Shown piece after piece: positions 47,629-56,732 of a stretch of DNA of 64,000 bases. The stretch's first letter is position 1; each line of letters begins with the position of its first letter. The notes below the pieces were generated by a model, which saw only the letters and a program-made list of their open reading frames with translations, made no database searches and had not been told where the DNA came from. The stretch is from Erythrobacter sp. NAP1 (GTDB taxonomy: Bacteria > Pseudomonadota > Alphaproteobacteria > Sphingomonadales > Sphingomonadaceae). The stretch spans positions 372,001-436,000 of the forward strand of contig NZ_CH672390.1 of assembly GCF_000152865.1 (NCBI RefSeq), read 5' to 3'. A program made the position numbers and the translations under genes.

Positions 47629-48314
47629 GCGGCGTCCTTAGTAGCGCGCGCTTCGGCATCGGCGCGGAAGGCCGCGACTAGCTCGCCAACGCGCGGATCG
47701 GTCTTTAGCGCAGCACGGTTGACGATCAGGCGCGCGGTGATCTCGATGATGCGGCTCGTTTCGACGAGGCCGTTCATCTTGAGCGTCGTGCCGGTCGATA
47801 CGAGGTCGACGATCTGGCGCGCGAGACCGAGCGAGGGCGCGAGCTCCATCGCACCGTTCAGCTTGACGCATTCAGCCTGAATGCCCTGCCGCTCGAAGTG
47901 GCGGCGGGTCAGGTTGGGATACTTGGTCGCGACGCGTAAATGGCTCGCACCAGCGTGGTCATTCTCGTCACCAGCAAGCCGCGCGACGGACAAGCGGCAG
48001 TGCCCGATATCGAGGTCGACCGGGGCGTAAAGATCGTCGTAGTCGAACTCCTCGACCACGTCAGAGCCAACGATGCCTACCTGTGCGGCACCGTGCGCAA
48101 CGAATGTCGCCACGTCGAACGCCCGCACGCGGATCAGCCGCATATCTTCGCGGTTCGTGCCGAACGAAAGCGAGCGGTTGGCCTTGTCGTGAAAGCCATC
48201 CTCGGGCACCACGCCAGCGCGCGCCATGACGGGCAGCGCTTCGTCGAGGATGCGGCCCTTGGGAACGGCGAAGGTGAGTTGGTCGCCAGCGGGGGATGAG
48301 AGGTCGGTTGTCAT
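47625..48314 (-). CDS. hisG: ATP phosphoribosyltransferase, short form
   Basis: 229 residues from the ATG at 48314 ([20 protein letters not shown]); the frame to 48353 is too long. [31 protein letters not shown] and [13 protein letters not shown] (PRPP loop) are HisG signatures. The length shows the short form, which needs the HisZ partner; hisZ is not in this window. It catalyses the first, feedback-controlled step of histidine synthesis. Confidence 0.95.
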   Translation of the reverse strand: MTTDLSSPAGDQLTFAVPKGRILDEALPVMARAGVVPEDGFHDKANRSLSFGTNREDMRLIRVRAFDVATFVAHGAAQVGIVGSDVVEEFDYDDLYAPVDLDIGHCRLSVARLAGDENDHAGASHLRVATKYPNLTRRHFERQGIQAECVKLNGAMELAPSLGLARQIVDLVSTGTTLKMNGLVETSRIIEITARLIVNRAALKTDPRVGELVAAFRADAEARATKDAA

Positions 48315-48381
48315 TTCGCGGCGGGACTTAGGCACTGGGCACCCAAAGGGCAATACAAACCAAGGTGGAGATTAAAGCGGC

Positions 48382-49494
48382 ATGACTGACAGCGGAAAGG
48401 TCGGAAGTGACTACGGAGCGGTCATGGCGATCGAAGATCTCAGTTCCGCAATCGAATGGCAGGCCGAACACGCCGAGATCAACGATGCACCGTGTACCGC
48501 ACGCGTGATCCGCTCCCTGACCAAGGTCGCTGCCGGCGAGACCGCGACAGGGCGCCGAATTGCTGGCTGGCACGGACTCACGCTCAAGGATGCAATGCCC
48601 TTGAGGATTGCTGGCGGATTGCATCATCTCGTGCTTTCCGGTGAGGATGACCGGCTGGCGCGCGTTTACAGCGGCCAGATTACCGATCAGGGACAGGTCG
48701 ACCGACTGGTGTGCGAGTTGGTCGAGACCTATGATCACCGCTTGCTTCCATGGCTCGACGGGCCGCCTCAGACCAACGAGGCAGGCCGCTCAGCGAGCAT
48801 CATGGCTGGGCTATTGTGGCTCGCGCAGCGTGTGGCTCCGCGCTTCGAATTGCTCGAATTGGGCGCAAGCGCTGGGGTGAACACCATGCTTAATCGCTAC
48901 CGATTCCGGCTGGGTGACACCGAGGTTGGACCCGCAGATTCGCCCATGCGGATCGAACCAGAATGGCGCGGTGGGGCCGGCTCGCCTCCCAATGCACCTG
49001 ACGAATTCAAGATCGTGTCGGTTCGTGGATGCGACGTCGCGCCGATCAACCTCGCGGACGAGGCAAGCGCGCTGCGCCTCAAGAGCTATGTCTGGCCTGA
49101 CGCTCCTGCTCGCATGGCCCGTATTGACGCCGCGATTGAACTTGCAAGCCAAGACCCGCCGCAAATCGTTCGGAAAGATGCAGGCGAATTCGTCGGCGAT
49201 ATGCTTAGCGAGCCTCAAGCCGAGGGCACAACGCGGGCGATGTTCCACTCGATCATGTGGCAATACATGCCCGCCGAAACGCAAGAAGCGATCACGCAAA
49301 TGGTCGAGCGCGAAGGGACAAAAGCTTCAGCCGAAAAGCCTCTCGCTTGGATCAGCCTCGAAACCGATCCCGCGACGTTCCGGCATGAATTGAAGGTGAG
49401 ATACTGGAACGGCGGCGAGAGCGACGGAGAGACCACGCTTCTCAGCCATGCGCACCCTCACGGAGCATGGGTTGAATGGGCTGGCAGCGCATAA
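48382..49494 (+). CDS. DUF2332 family protein
   Basis: 370 residues. LLELGASAGVNTMLNRYRF is a characteristic DUF2332 segment that resembles a nucleotide-binding loop of SAM-dependent methyltransferases, but no catalytic function is established. Other features are WHSIMWQYMPAET-like FHSIMWQYMPAET and a C-terminal HPHGAWVEW. It is divergent from hisG by 67 bases. No signal peptide or membrane segment. Confidence 0.82.
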   Translation: MTDSGKVGSDYGAVMAIEDLSSAIEWQAEHAEINDAPCTARVIRSLTKVAAGETATGRRIAGWHGLTLKDAMPLRIAGGLHHLVLSGEDDRLARVYSGQITDQGQVDRLVCELVETYDHRLLPWLDGPPQTNEAGRSASIMAGLLWLAQRVAPRFELLELGASAGVNTMLNRYRFRLGDTEVGPADSPMRIEPEWRGGAGSPPNAPDEFKIVSVRGCDVAPINLADEASALRLKSYVWPDAPARMARIDAAIELASQDPPQIVRKDAGEFVGDMLSEPQAEGTTRAMFHSIMWQYMPAETQEAITQMVEREGTKASAEKPLAWISLETDPATFRHELKVRYWNGGESDGETTLLSHAHPHGAWVEWAGSA

Positions 49495-49531
49495 GGTTGC
49501 AAATTGCAACTAACATTGGTGTGCATTGGGC

Positions 49532-49987
49532 ATGAGAGAGAAGCTTCCCAATTCCGATCTAACCCTTGCGGAGGCGCTCGTCGCTTTCCGCCAGCATCAT
49601 GGTCTCCATCAGAAGTACGCCGACATGCGGGAAGGCGCGAAGGCGCACTTTGAGAGGCACGACATGGTGCATGTCCTCTTTGGCCTCGACACCAGCATTC
49701 GCCAAGAAGCGCAAGCCGATGGCTGGACACTGTTCGGGACAGATATCTCGCTGCGAGACGTTCGCGACTTTATGGATCTCCCCGAAGAGAAGGAACTGAT
49801 CAAAGAGGTGGGTTGGGCCACGATCGCAAAAGGTTGCCTGCGTGCGATCACCGATTATCCGGTCATCGCTTGGAAATCGCGCAAGCTTCGCCGGAAGTGG
49901 CGATGGTCCGACAACGCCGACTATCGCAGCTGGACGGTCGCGCGCATCCGCCGTGAATTTTGGATCGAGCGCGCTCTTTCGGCCTGA
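49532..49987 (+). CDS. Short Coq4-like protein with zinc-ligand motif
   Basis: 151 residues, no signal peptide. The segment HDMVHVLFGLDTSIRQE has His43, Asp44, His47 and Glu59 in the spacing HDxxHx11E, the zinc-ligand motif of ubiquinone-biosynthesis protein Coq4. Known Coq4 is about 220-335 residues, so this is compact. The rest is helical with basic C-terminal half (RKLRRKWRW). ATG 49532 chosen; TTG 49526 would add two residues. Family assignment is from the motif only; an unrelated helical protein is possible. Confidence 0.62.
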   Translation: MREKLPNSDLTLAEALVAFRQHHGLHQKYADMREGAKAHFERHDMVHVLFGLDTSIRQEAQADGWTLFGTDISLRDVRDFMDLPEEKELIKEVGWATIAKGCLRAITDYPVIAWKSRKLRRKWRWSDNADYRSWTVARIRREFWIERALSA

Positions 49988-49993
49988 TCCGCC

Positions 49994-50221
49994 TCAGTCC
50001 TCGTCGCTCCAGCGGAACTGGAACTCGAGTTCGTGGTCGCTGCCGCTTTGTTCGTGCTCGATTGAGAATTCGGTTTCGGCCGGAATGTAGAGCCGCTCGC
50101 CCGCTACCTGAATCTCGAACGCCTTGTTCTCTTTCAAGGCTTTGACCAGGCGCTCGAGCTTTTGGATGTTCTGTTCGGTCGTGTAGGTTTTGGTGACGTC
50201 GCGGCCTTCTTCGGTGCTCAT
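49994..50221 (-). CDS. Amphi-Trp domain protein
   Basis: 75 residues with the small beta-rich amphi-Trp domain: RLYIPAETEFSIEHEQSG and ELEFQFRWSDED at the end. The domain has been named for conserved amphipathic Trp-containing strands; its function is unknown. The stop lies seven bases from the convergent Coq4-like gene. Confidence 0.85.
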   Translation of the reverse strand: MSTEEGRDVTKTYTTEQNIQKLERLVKALKENKAFEIQVAGERLYIPAETEFSIEHEQSGSDHELEFQFRWSDED

Positions 50222-50264
50222 TAAAAACGGTCCTTTGGTTTGATGATGTGCGTGACTTAGGCGC

Positions 50265-51161
50265 TCAAGATTGCAGGAAGGTTTCCATCGCCTCGATCAT
50301 CGCCTCGGGCGCCTCCCACGTCACGAAATGGCCGCAGCCATGCACCGGCACGATGGTGAGCGGGTCGATGATCTCCTCCAGCCCTTCGAGGTTTTCGGCC
50401 GGCAAGGCGAGGTCGTCCATTGCCCAGACGACCAGAGTCGGGATCGTGAGTTTGGGCAGTGTGGGAGGCGAATAGTCGGCGGGCAATTCGAACGGCTCGT
50501 CCATCGTCGGCACCTGCATGGCGCTCGCGCGGTAATAGTTGATCATGCCGAAGCACGCATCGCGGTCTTCCCATTCGCGCAGCATGCGCTGGCGCTCTTC
50601 GACCGGCATTTCGCCGGGGCGGTCCCAGTTCACTTCCTGCTTGAGTATCCCGGTGATCCCGTGCTCGCGAATAAGTTCGTCATTTGCCGGATCGCGAAAG
50701 CCGCGAATGTATTGGCTGGATTCGCGCTGGCCGGGATGGGTGTAGAGCAGCTTCTGGAAGATCGCCGGATGAGGGGCATTGGCGATGATTGCGCGGGTGA
50801 CCCGCGTGTTCTGTCCGGCAAGCGCCACGCCCCAGGCAACCGCTCCGCCCCAGTCGTGCCCGACGATAGTGAATGTCTCGACCCCCAGCGCATCCGCCAG
50901 CAGAAAGACATCGCCGATGAGCTTGTCGGGCGAGTAATTCTCGACGCCCTGCGGTTTGGAAGAGCCCGCATAGCCGCGCTGGTCGGGTGCGATGCAGCGA
51001 TACTGCTTTGAGAAATGCGCGATCTGGTGGCGCCACGTGCGGTGGTTTTCGGGAAAGCCATGGAGGAAGACGAGGACAGGCGCATCGCGCGGTCCTTCGT
51101 CGACCACGTCGAGCTCGATCCCGTTGGCGAGCGTGACGCGCGTCTGTTCCATGCCGCTCAC
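50265..51161 (-). CDS. Alpha/beta hydrolase, epoxide hydrolase/haloalkane dehalogenase-like
   Basis: 298 residues. Oxyanion loop HGFPENHRTWRHQI, nucleophile GHDWGGAVAWGVAL (Asp), and catalytic His in VHGCGHFVTWEAPE. The HGFPE and GHDWGG pattern is typical of epoxide hydrolases, though dehalogenases share it. It shares a four-base overlap with the SDR gene upstream (51158-51161), so the pair is probably one operon. Substrate unknown. Confidence 0.9.
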   Translation of the reverse strand: MSGMEQTRVTLANGIELDVVDEGPRDAPVLVFLHGFPENHRTWRHQIAHFSKQYRCIAPDQRGYAGSSKPQGVENYSPDKLIGDVFLLADALGVETFTIVGHDWGGAVAWGVALAGQNTRVTRAIIANAPHPAIFQKLLYTHPGQRESSQYIRGFRDPANDELIREHGITGILKQEVNWDRPGEMPVEERQRMLREWEDRDACFGMINYYRASAMQVPTMDEPFELPADYSPPTLPKLTIPTLVVWAMDDLALPAENLEGLEEIIDPLTIVPVHGCGHFVTWEAPEAMIEAMETFLQS

Positions 51162-51970
51162 TCGGTTTCCTCCATCCGCTCCATGTAACCGCCTGCGACC
51201 ATGCCGGCGATCTGGTCGAACAGCGCATCGGGCGTGCGCCGCATCTCGCCCATCTGTTGTTCCATGCCTTCGGCGACGATAATCTCGCGTTCGCCCGCGG
51301 CGATCCCATCGAGCATCGTCTTAGCGGCGTCTGGCGCAGGGATGCCCTCATCGATCACCTTGTCCGAAACGCCTCGCTTGCTGCCATCGCCCTTGAGGGC
51401 ATTGCGCGAAACATTGGTCGCGACCGAGCCGGGATAGATCACGTGGACGCTAACTCCGGTTTGCGACAGCTCTCCGCGAAGTGCATCGCCATAGCCGGCA
51501 AGCCCGAACTTCACCGCGCTGTAGGCGGTGCGCATCGGCACGCCGACCTTGCCTGCGATCGAGGAGATGAAAGCGAGCGCGCCAGAGCCGCGCTCGACCA
51601 TGTGCCCGATCAGTCCTTGCGCGAAGGCGATCTGTGCGGTGAGGTCGATGTCGATGATGTCGCGATAGACCTGCATGTCGGTCTTGAGAGCGCGGCTGCG
51701 CTGGGAAACGCCGGCATTGGCAATCGCGATATCGACGCCGCCTTTCCATGCGATGGCTTTAGCGGTTGCCTCTGCAAGGGCCGCGTCATCGCGCACGTCA
51801 AACGGGAGGATGAGGGTATCGCCGCACTCCTTCGCGACGTCTCCTAATCTTGCCTCGTCGCGGCCCGAAAGCACCAGGTGTGCGCCACGCGATGACAAAT
51901 CGCTCGCGAGCGCCGCGCCGATGCCCGATGACGCGCCCGTGACCCAGGCGACTTTACCGGTGTAGTCCAT
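51158..51970 (-). CDS. Short-chain dehydrogenase/reductase
   Basis: 270 residues. Cofactor motif VTGASSGIGAALA, NAG motif IANAGVSQRS, Ser in ALAFISSIAGK, and Tyr-Lys in AYSAVKFGLAGYGDAL. Classical SDR; the substrate is undefined, and the C-terminal extension around residues 225-270 (MEQQMGEMRRTPDALFDQI) is helical. The ATG at 51970 follows GGAGGGGA by about five bases. Coupled to the downstream hydrolase gene. Confidence 0.93.
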   Translation of the reverse strand: MDYTGKVAWVTGASSGIGAALASDLSSRGAHLVLSGRDEARLGDVAKECGDTLILPFDVRDDAALAEATAKAIAWKGGVDIAIANAGVSQRSRALKTDMQVYRDIIDIDLTAQIAFAQGLIGHMVERGSGALAFISSIAGKVGVPMRTAYSAVKFGLAGYGDALRGELSQTGVSVHVIYPGSVATNVSRNALKGDGSKRGVSDKVIDEGIPAPDAAKTMLDGIAAGEREIIVAEGMEQQMGEMRRTPDALFDQIAGMVAGGYMERMEETE

Positions 51971-51994
51971 CAATTCCCCTCCCGATGTCTCTCT

Positions 51995-52885
51995 TTATGG
52001 ATAGCTGACGGTCTTGGGCACGTCGGGCAAGGGGATAAACTCCCCTTCGTCGCCCGGTACCTTGCCGAAGCGTCCTTCGCGCCAATCGTCCTTGGCCTGA
52101 TTGATCCGCTCGCGATCGGAACTGACGAAGTTCCACCAGACGTGGCGGCGCGTGGTGAATGCCTCGCCGCCCAGCAGCATAACCCGGCCACCGCTTTCGC
52201 TCGAAAGCGTCATCGTTTCGCCGGGCTTCAATACGGCCAACTCATAAGGCGTGAGCGTACAGTTCCCGATAGTTGCCTCGCCGCCGACCAGCATGACCGC
52301 GCGTTCGTCGGCTTTCGAATCGATCGGGATCGAGCCGTTCGGGCCAAGCAATATCTCGGAGTAAATCGTGTCCGCATGGGTCGTGGTCGCCGCACGCTTG
52401 CCCCACAACTCGCCCATAATGACGCAGGCCTTCACACCGTTGTCCTCGATCCACGGCAGGTCGCTTACCGCCTCGAACGCGGGGTCGATTTCCTCCTGTC
52501 CGTCGGGCAGGGCCAGCCAGGTTTGCATCCCGTAGAGCATCGGGCCCTTCTTGCGCTCGTCCTCGGGCGAGCGCTCCGAATGAGCGATGCCTCGCCCTGC
52601 GGTCATCAGGTTCACAGTGCCCGGGCGAATGGTCGAAAATGTACCAAGCGTATCGCGGTGGTCGATCGCGCCCTGGAACAGCCATGTGACGGTCGCGAGA
52701 TTGATATGCGGATGAGGACGCACGTCCATGCCGGTGCCAATGTCGAGCTGGCCCGGACCGAATTCATCTACAAAGATGAAAGGCCCCACCATTTGCCGAG
52801 CTTTGGAAGGCAGCACCCGGCGCACTTCGAACTGGCCGAGGTCGTGTGTCGTCGGCGTGACGGTCTGGGTGATGAGCTCGGTCAT
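51995..52885 (-). CDS. Pirin family protein
   Basis: 296 residues, two cupin domains. The N-terminal signature MDVRPHPHINLATVTWLFQG and GRGIAHSERSPEDERK carry the metal-binding His residues of the Pirin fold. Bacterial pirins often have quercetinase activity or act in redox sensing; the role here is unknown. Its ATG overlaps the Nudix stop (52882-52885). Confidence 0.93.
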   Translation of the reverse strand: MTELITQTVTPTTHDLGQFEVRRVLPSKARQMVGPFIFVDEFGPGQLDIGTGMDVRPHPHINLATVTWLFQGAIDHRDTLGTFSTIRPGTVNLMTAGRGIAHSERSPEDERKKGPMLYGMQTWLALPDGQEEIDPAFEAVSDLPWIEDNGVKACVIMGELWGKRAATTTHADTIYSEILLGPNGSIPIDSKADERAVMLVGGEATIGNCTLTPYELAVLKPGETMTLSSESGGRVMLLGGEAFTTRRHVWWNFVSSDRERINQAKDDWREGRFGKVPGDEGEFIPLPDVPKTVSYP

Positions 52886-53340
52886 GAATTGCCTCTATCC
52901 TGCGTGATGATCTGGGCGAGTGTCTCAGGGAAGACAGCTTCCGGCCAATCGCCAAGTTCTGCAAGCTCGAACCAGCGGTGCTGGGTCATCACTCGCTGCT
53001 CAAGCGCAGTATGGCCGTCGGTTGAGATTTGCGTGCTTGATACGCGAACCACGAAATAGCGCTCGTCCGCCTGCACGGGTTCGCCTTCAACCGTGATGAA
53101 CTCAGGCGTCGTGCGCGCGATCTGGTAGCCAGGATCGGCTTCGATGCCGGTTTCTTCGAGCAGTTCGCGCCGCGCCGCCTCTTCGAAGCTTTCATGCGGT
53201 TCGCACTCGCCTCCTGCGGTGACCCAGAATGGCGGTCTGTCCGAGAGGGTGAAACGGAACAGGAGCACACGCTGCGCATCGTCGAGCACGATGATCCGCG
53301 CCGCGCGTCGAATGCGCTTGGTGTTTCCGAACTCGTTCAT
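52882..53340 (-). CDS. Nudix hydrolase
   Basis: 152 residues. The Nudix box is complete: GECEPHESFEEAARRELLEE followed by TGI, fitting GX5EX7REUXEEXGU. No substrate-specificity domain is visible. It hydrolyses nucleoside diphosphate derivatives in general. Coupled to pirin downstream; the bolA gene is nine bases upstream in the minus direction. Confidence 0.95.
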   Translation of the reverse strand: MNEFGNTKRIRRAARIIVLDDAQRVLLFRFTLSDRPPFWVTAGGECEPHESFEEAARRELLEETGIEADPGYQIARTTPEFITVEGEPVQADERYFVVRVSSTQISTDGHTALEQRVMTQHRWFELAELGDWPEAVFPETLAQIITQDRGNS

Positions 53341-53348
53341 GCTTCGGA

Positions 53349-53621
53349 CTAGCCCGTCGGGGCGCTGGCCTTGATCGCGACGGCGTGGACGCGTTCGCCC
53401 ACGATGTCGCCCAGCGCCGCAATGACCGAACGCTGGCGGGCGAGCCGAGTCATGCCGCCAAAGGCAGGCGCTTCGATCACGACAGTGAAGTGGGACTCGC
53501 CCGAGCCATCATCGCCTGCGTGGCCCGAATGCATCGCGCTGTCGTTGATGATCTCGAGCCGCGTCGGCTCAAATGTCTTCGTCAGCAAATCGCGCATCTC
53601 TTCAGCCACCGTCCCGCTCAT
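53349..53621 (-). CDS. BolA family protein
   Basis: 90 residues from the ATG at 53621 (MSGTVAEEMRDLLTKTFEP). SGESHFTVVIEAPAFGGMTR fits the conserved BolA core with His, and GDIVGERVHAVAIKA the end. BolA proteins bind monothiol glutaredoxins and Fe-S clusters. The frame to 53915 is an artefact. It is divergent from the J-domain gene, a known alphaproteobacterial neighbour pair. Confidence 0.93.
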   Translation of the reverse strand: MSGTVAEEMRDLLTKTFEPTRLEIINDSAMHSGHAGDDGSGESHFTVVIEAPAFGGMTRLARQRSVIAALGDIVGERVHAVAIKASAPTG

Positions 53622-53693
53622 CTCACCACTTTCCTTCTTTGCAACATTGCGATGCTTGGAATTTGGCATCTCAATCGCCATTCTCAAGGGTTC

Positions 53694-54287
53694 ATGTCTC
53701 AGACGCGATTCCATGGACGGTTCGAAACCGAAGAGCGGGTGTGCGAGCATCCGACCTGCCGCGAGCCGGGTGAATTTCGTGCACCCGGTTACCGCCCAAA
53801 TGGCTTTGATGGCCCGGGCGACTGGCGCTGGTTCTGTCTTGACCACGTGCGCGAATTCAATGCCGGTTACGATTGGTTCGAAGGCATGAGCGCAGAGGAG
53901 ATCCTCGCCGCGCAATCTCCTGCAAGTGGCTGGCGCACCGAAAGCCCGAGCTTCAGCGCGCGCGCTGCGGTAGACGGTATGCCGCGCTGGGCCGATTTCG
54001 ACGACCCGCTCGACGCCATCTCAGCCCGCGCAAACGGCATTCGCAGCCGGGCGCAACGCGAAGCGGCAATGGCGATGGACGGACGCTTTTCGAAGGAAGA
54101 GGCCGAAGCGCTCGAGACCATGGGCCTTGGCTCCAACACCGACCGCCGCCGCTTGCGTCGCCGCTATTCGGAGCTGGTTCGTCGCTATCACCCCGACCGC
54201 AATGGCGGGGACCGCAGTCACGAAGCTCGGCTCGGCAAGGTGGTCGACGCGTACCAATTGCTCAGGAATAGCGCCGCGATCGCCTGA
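53694..54287 (+). CDS. J-domain (DnaJ-like) molecular chaperone protein
   Basis: 197 residues from the ATG at 53694, after CAAGGG. The N-terminus holds a Cys/His-rich part (RVCEHPTCREPGEFRAPGY and WFCLDHVREFN). The C-terminal J domain carries the HPD tripeptide in VRRYHPDRNGGDRSHEARL, with helix II basic (RRRLRRRYSELV). It may recruit DnaK. In many alphaproteobacteria this gene lies just before cobS-cobT; here cobS is 3.2 kb downstream. Confidence 0.9.
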   Translation: MSQTRFHGRFETEERVCEHPTCREPGEFRAPGYRPNGFDGPGDWRWFCLDHVREFNAGYDWFEGMSAEEILAAQSPASGWRTESPSFSARAAVDGMPRWADFDDPLDAISARANGIRSRAQREAAMAMDGRFSKEEAEALETMGLGSNTDRRRLRRRYSELVRRYHPDRNGGDRSHEARLGKVVDAYQLLRNSAAIA

Positions 54288-54290
54288 CCT

Positions 54291-54749
54291 CTATTGCTCG
54301 CACAAGGCGGCAAGCTGCGCTGCGCAGACGTTCCAGCCTTCAACGAAACCCATTTCCTCGTGCTGCTTGAGCGCCTCTGCCGTCCAGTGCCGGGCGGTCG
54401 CGGTGTAGCTGGTGCCGTTGATGCCATCCTCCTGCGCAGGTTCGATTTCCCACGTGCCGATCATGAAGGCGGGGGCGGGATGGAATTCGCCGTCCACGAT
54501 CTGAACTGCATCCGTCCCGACGAACCGGCGACCCTCCTCCCAGTGGAGCACGATGCCGTCATTGGGCATCTCCTCGCCGTCGGGCCCAAACATCGTTGCA
54601 AACCATCGGCCTCCCGACTTGCGTTCAAGGACGCTCGTCTCGCAGCGCCATGGCGAAGGGCACCACCATTCGTCCATCCGGTCGGTCATCACCTGCCAAA
54701 CCTTTTCGGGCGGCGCAGCGATGAAGCGGGAGACGCTGGCCTCGTTCAT
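54291..54749 (-). CDS. SRPBCC/AHSA1 family protein
   Basis: 152 residues. It begins MNEASVSRFIAAPPEKVWQV, the typical START-like opening with a hydrophobic pocket, and has WWCPSPWRCETSVLERKSG-type strands and a long C-terminal helix ending WNVCAAQLAALCEQ. Function not known; AHSA1 relatives bind hydrophobic ligands. Coupled to the GST gene by a four-base overlap. Confidence 0.88.
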   Translation of the reverse strand: MNEASVSRFIAAPPEKVWQVMTDRMDEWWCPSPWRCETSVLERKSGGRWFATMFGPDGEEMPNDGIVLHWEEGRRFVGTDAVQIVDGEFHPAPAFMIGTWEIEPAQEDGINGTSYTATARHWTAEALKQHEEMGFVEGWNVCAAQLAALCEQ

Positions 54750-55375
54750 TCCTGCGATGCCTCCTCGATTAGTTTTGCGTCGATTGCCTTGGCTTCCCCA
54801 TAGGCGGGTCTCTGTCTGATACGCTCGACATAGGCCTTGAAGGCAGGCGTTTCGCCGATCGTGCTAAATTGCAGGCCCCAATCGATCTGGCTGCCGACAT
54901 AGGTGTCCGCCATCGTGAAGCGCGATCCGGCGGCGAAGTCGTTCTTCTTCAGCCAGTCGTCGATTGCCGAAACTGCAAGGTCGAAACTGCCAAAGCCTGC
55001 CATTCCCGAACGCTCTTCGGGTACTTCCCAGCCCATCGCTTTCGCCAGAACGGCCTGTTCCAATGGCCCGGCCGCGAAGAATAGCCAACGGAAATAGGCT
55101 GCCATTTCGTGCGCATCGGGCAACAAGCCTTTGTCGGGATGCGTCTCCGCCAAGTAGTGATTGATCGCCGCTGCCTCTGTGACGACGTGATCGTGATCGC
55201 CGTGATGGTGCACCAGTGCGGGCACCTTGTTCATTGGATTGATGGCCTTGTAGCTCTCTGGCCGCGATCCCCAATCGAGCAACCGGTGCTCATAATCAGC
55301 GCCCGCTTCATGCAGCGCCCAGCGCGAGATTTGCCCACGGCTCATCGGTACCGTGTAGAATGTGAATTCGGTCAT
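54746..55375 (-). CDS. Glutathione S-transferase family protein
   Basis: 209 residues. Thioredoxin-fold N-terminus (FTFYTVPMSRGQISRWALHE), with the glutathione-binding segment NPMNKVPALVHHHGD, and an all-helical C-terminal domain (ADTYVGSQIDWGLQF). Substrate unknown. DUF1428 gene precedes it by three bases and SRPBCC follows, so three genes are probably co-transcribed. Confidence 0.92.
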   Translation of the reverse strand: MTEFTFYTVPMSRGQISRWALHEAGADYEHRLLDWGSRPESYKAINPMNKVPALVHHHGDHDHVVTEAAAINHYLAETHPDKGLLPDAHEMAAYFRWLFFAAGPLEQAVLAKAMGWEVPEERSGMAGFGSFDLAVSAIDDWLKKNDFAAGSRFTMADTYVGSQIDWGLQFSTIGETPAFKAYVERIRQRPAYGEAKAIDAKLIEEASQE

Positions 55376-55378
55376 GGC

Positions 55379-55738
55379 TCAGCGCCCCTTTGTGATGAGC
55401 GGCTCGAACTCGCCAAAGATCAGGCGAGAGCCATCGAAGGGAGGATCGCCCTCTGGGTATCCCTCAAATCCCTCACCCTTGCCCATCGCGACTTTGGCAT
55501 TTTCGAGGGTCTCCTTGTCGGGCCAGATAACCCAACCTGTGACGATTTTCTCGCCCTCAGGCGCGGCAACTGCTTTGCGAAGGTCGGTGTTTTTCCCCTC
55601 GGGGACGAAGGCTTCCCATGCCTCCATCACTTCAAGCGCGCCATGCTTCATGGACCAGTCCGCCATGAATTCAGCGGCCTTTATGTAGGCATCCTTGTTT
55701 TCTTCGGACACGGAAAGCGCAGCGATTGCCACATACAT
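55379..55738 (-). CDS. DUF1428 family protein
   Basis: 119 residues. It begins MYVAIAALSVSEENKDAYIK, with ALEVMEAWEAFVPEGKNTDL and the C-terminal FDGSRLIFGEFEPLI, fitting the DUF1428 dimeric ferredoxin-like fold. Function unknown. First gene of the DUF1428-GST-SRPBCC group. Confidence 0.9.
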   Translation of the reverse strand: MYVAIAALSVSEENKDAYIKAAEFMADWSMKHGALEVMEAWEAFVPEGKNTDLRKAVAAPEGEKIVTGWVIWPDKETLENAKVAMGKGEGFEGYPEGDPPFDGSRLIFGEFEPLITKGR

Positions 55739-55798
55739 AATGCTTCTCCCACCAATCGATCCGGGTGAAGAATGCAGGAGGATCGCGGCGATATCCAG

Positions 55799-56650
55799 TC
55801 AGTTCTGACGGAAGGCCCATCGCAGTGTCCGGCCCATGCCCCAAGTGGCCGCGCGTGCAGGCAATGCGGTCAGCACTGGGCGTTGCAGGTTCAGCATCGA
55901 GCGCGCGAATGGCGGCAGCATCGTCACCGCTTCGGCTCCCAGCATGGTCTGCAGCGCAGGGGGCGTGTTTTTCGGTCGCTGGTTGAGCACAAGCTGCGCA
56001 ATCTCGCGGGCTTGCGGCGAGGGGCGAAGATCGGTGCGAAGTTCACGAAACAACGCTTCGGCCTCGCGACGCGTTTCCGGGACAGGATCGACGCCGAGAG
56101 CACGTGCGATCACCGCGATCTGGCGGTAATACTCGTCCTGCTCTGCGCTCGGCATGTCCGGGCGGACGTGGCGAAGATAGCCTGCAAGAAAGCTCTGCGC
56201 TTCTGTCACGTGGACCCAGGCGAGCGTGCGCGGATTGGTCGCTTCGTAACGGCTGCCATCGGGCAGGGTGCCCCCGACCTTGGCGTGAATGCGGTTTACG
56301 CGGTCGATCGCTTTCATCGCCTCGTCACGGTGGCCGAATGTCGTCACGGCGATAAAGCGCGCCGTGCGCTGCAGGCGCCCGTGCATGTCCTCGCGAAAGT
56401 TCGAGTGATCGAGCACTCCCTGTAGCGCATGCGGGTGGAGCATTTGCAGCAGCAGCGCACGAATGCCGCCGGTCATCATCCCGACGATATCGGCGTGCAC
56501 CATGCGGATCGGCGTGTCCTTCTCGAACAGCGCGTCGTCGGATGGTGGGACCGGCTTTTGCTTGCTCGCATTGTCGTTGAACGTGTTGCGAACCTGTTCG
56601 ACCAATTTGAGGCGAAAGCGTTCAATCGGTGTGTCGAGCGGCGAGGGCAT
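55799..56650 (-). CDS. MpaB-type oxygenase domain protein (DUF2236)
   Basis: 283 residues. GGIRALLLQMLHPHALQGVL and the helical region around TTFGHRDEAMKAIDRV are MpaB signatures; LAWVHVTEAQSFLAGYLRH carries His and other likely heme ligands. These proteins are heme-dependent oxygenases, some acting on mycophenolic acid precursors or latex; the substrate here is unknown. No signal peptide. Confidence 0.88.
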   Translation of the reverse strand: MPSPLDTPIERFRLKLVEQVRNTFNDNASKQKPVPPSDDALFEKDTPIRMVHADIVGMMTGGIRALLLQMLHPHALQGVLDHSNFREDMHGRLQRTARFIAVTTFGHRDEAMKAIDRVNRIHAKVGGTLPDGSRYEATNPRTLAWVHVTEAQSFLAGYLRHVRPDMPSAEQDEYYRQIAVIARALGVDPVPETRREAEALFRELRTDLRPSPQAREIAQLVLNQRPKNTPPALQTMLGAEAVTMLPPFARSMLNLQRPVLTALPARAATWGMGRTLRWAFRQN

Positions 56651-56732
56651 AAAGCTAATCTAATCACACTGATCGGATATTTCGAGAAGCGCGTACCTGT
56701 TAGTGCCACATTCTGCGCCCATCTTCACGTCC

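Noticed and set aside
46519..47880. 453-codon open frame on the plus strand
   Set aside because: Antisense of hisD and hisG, which are well supported.
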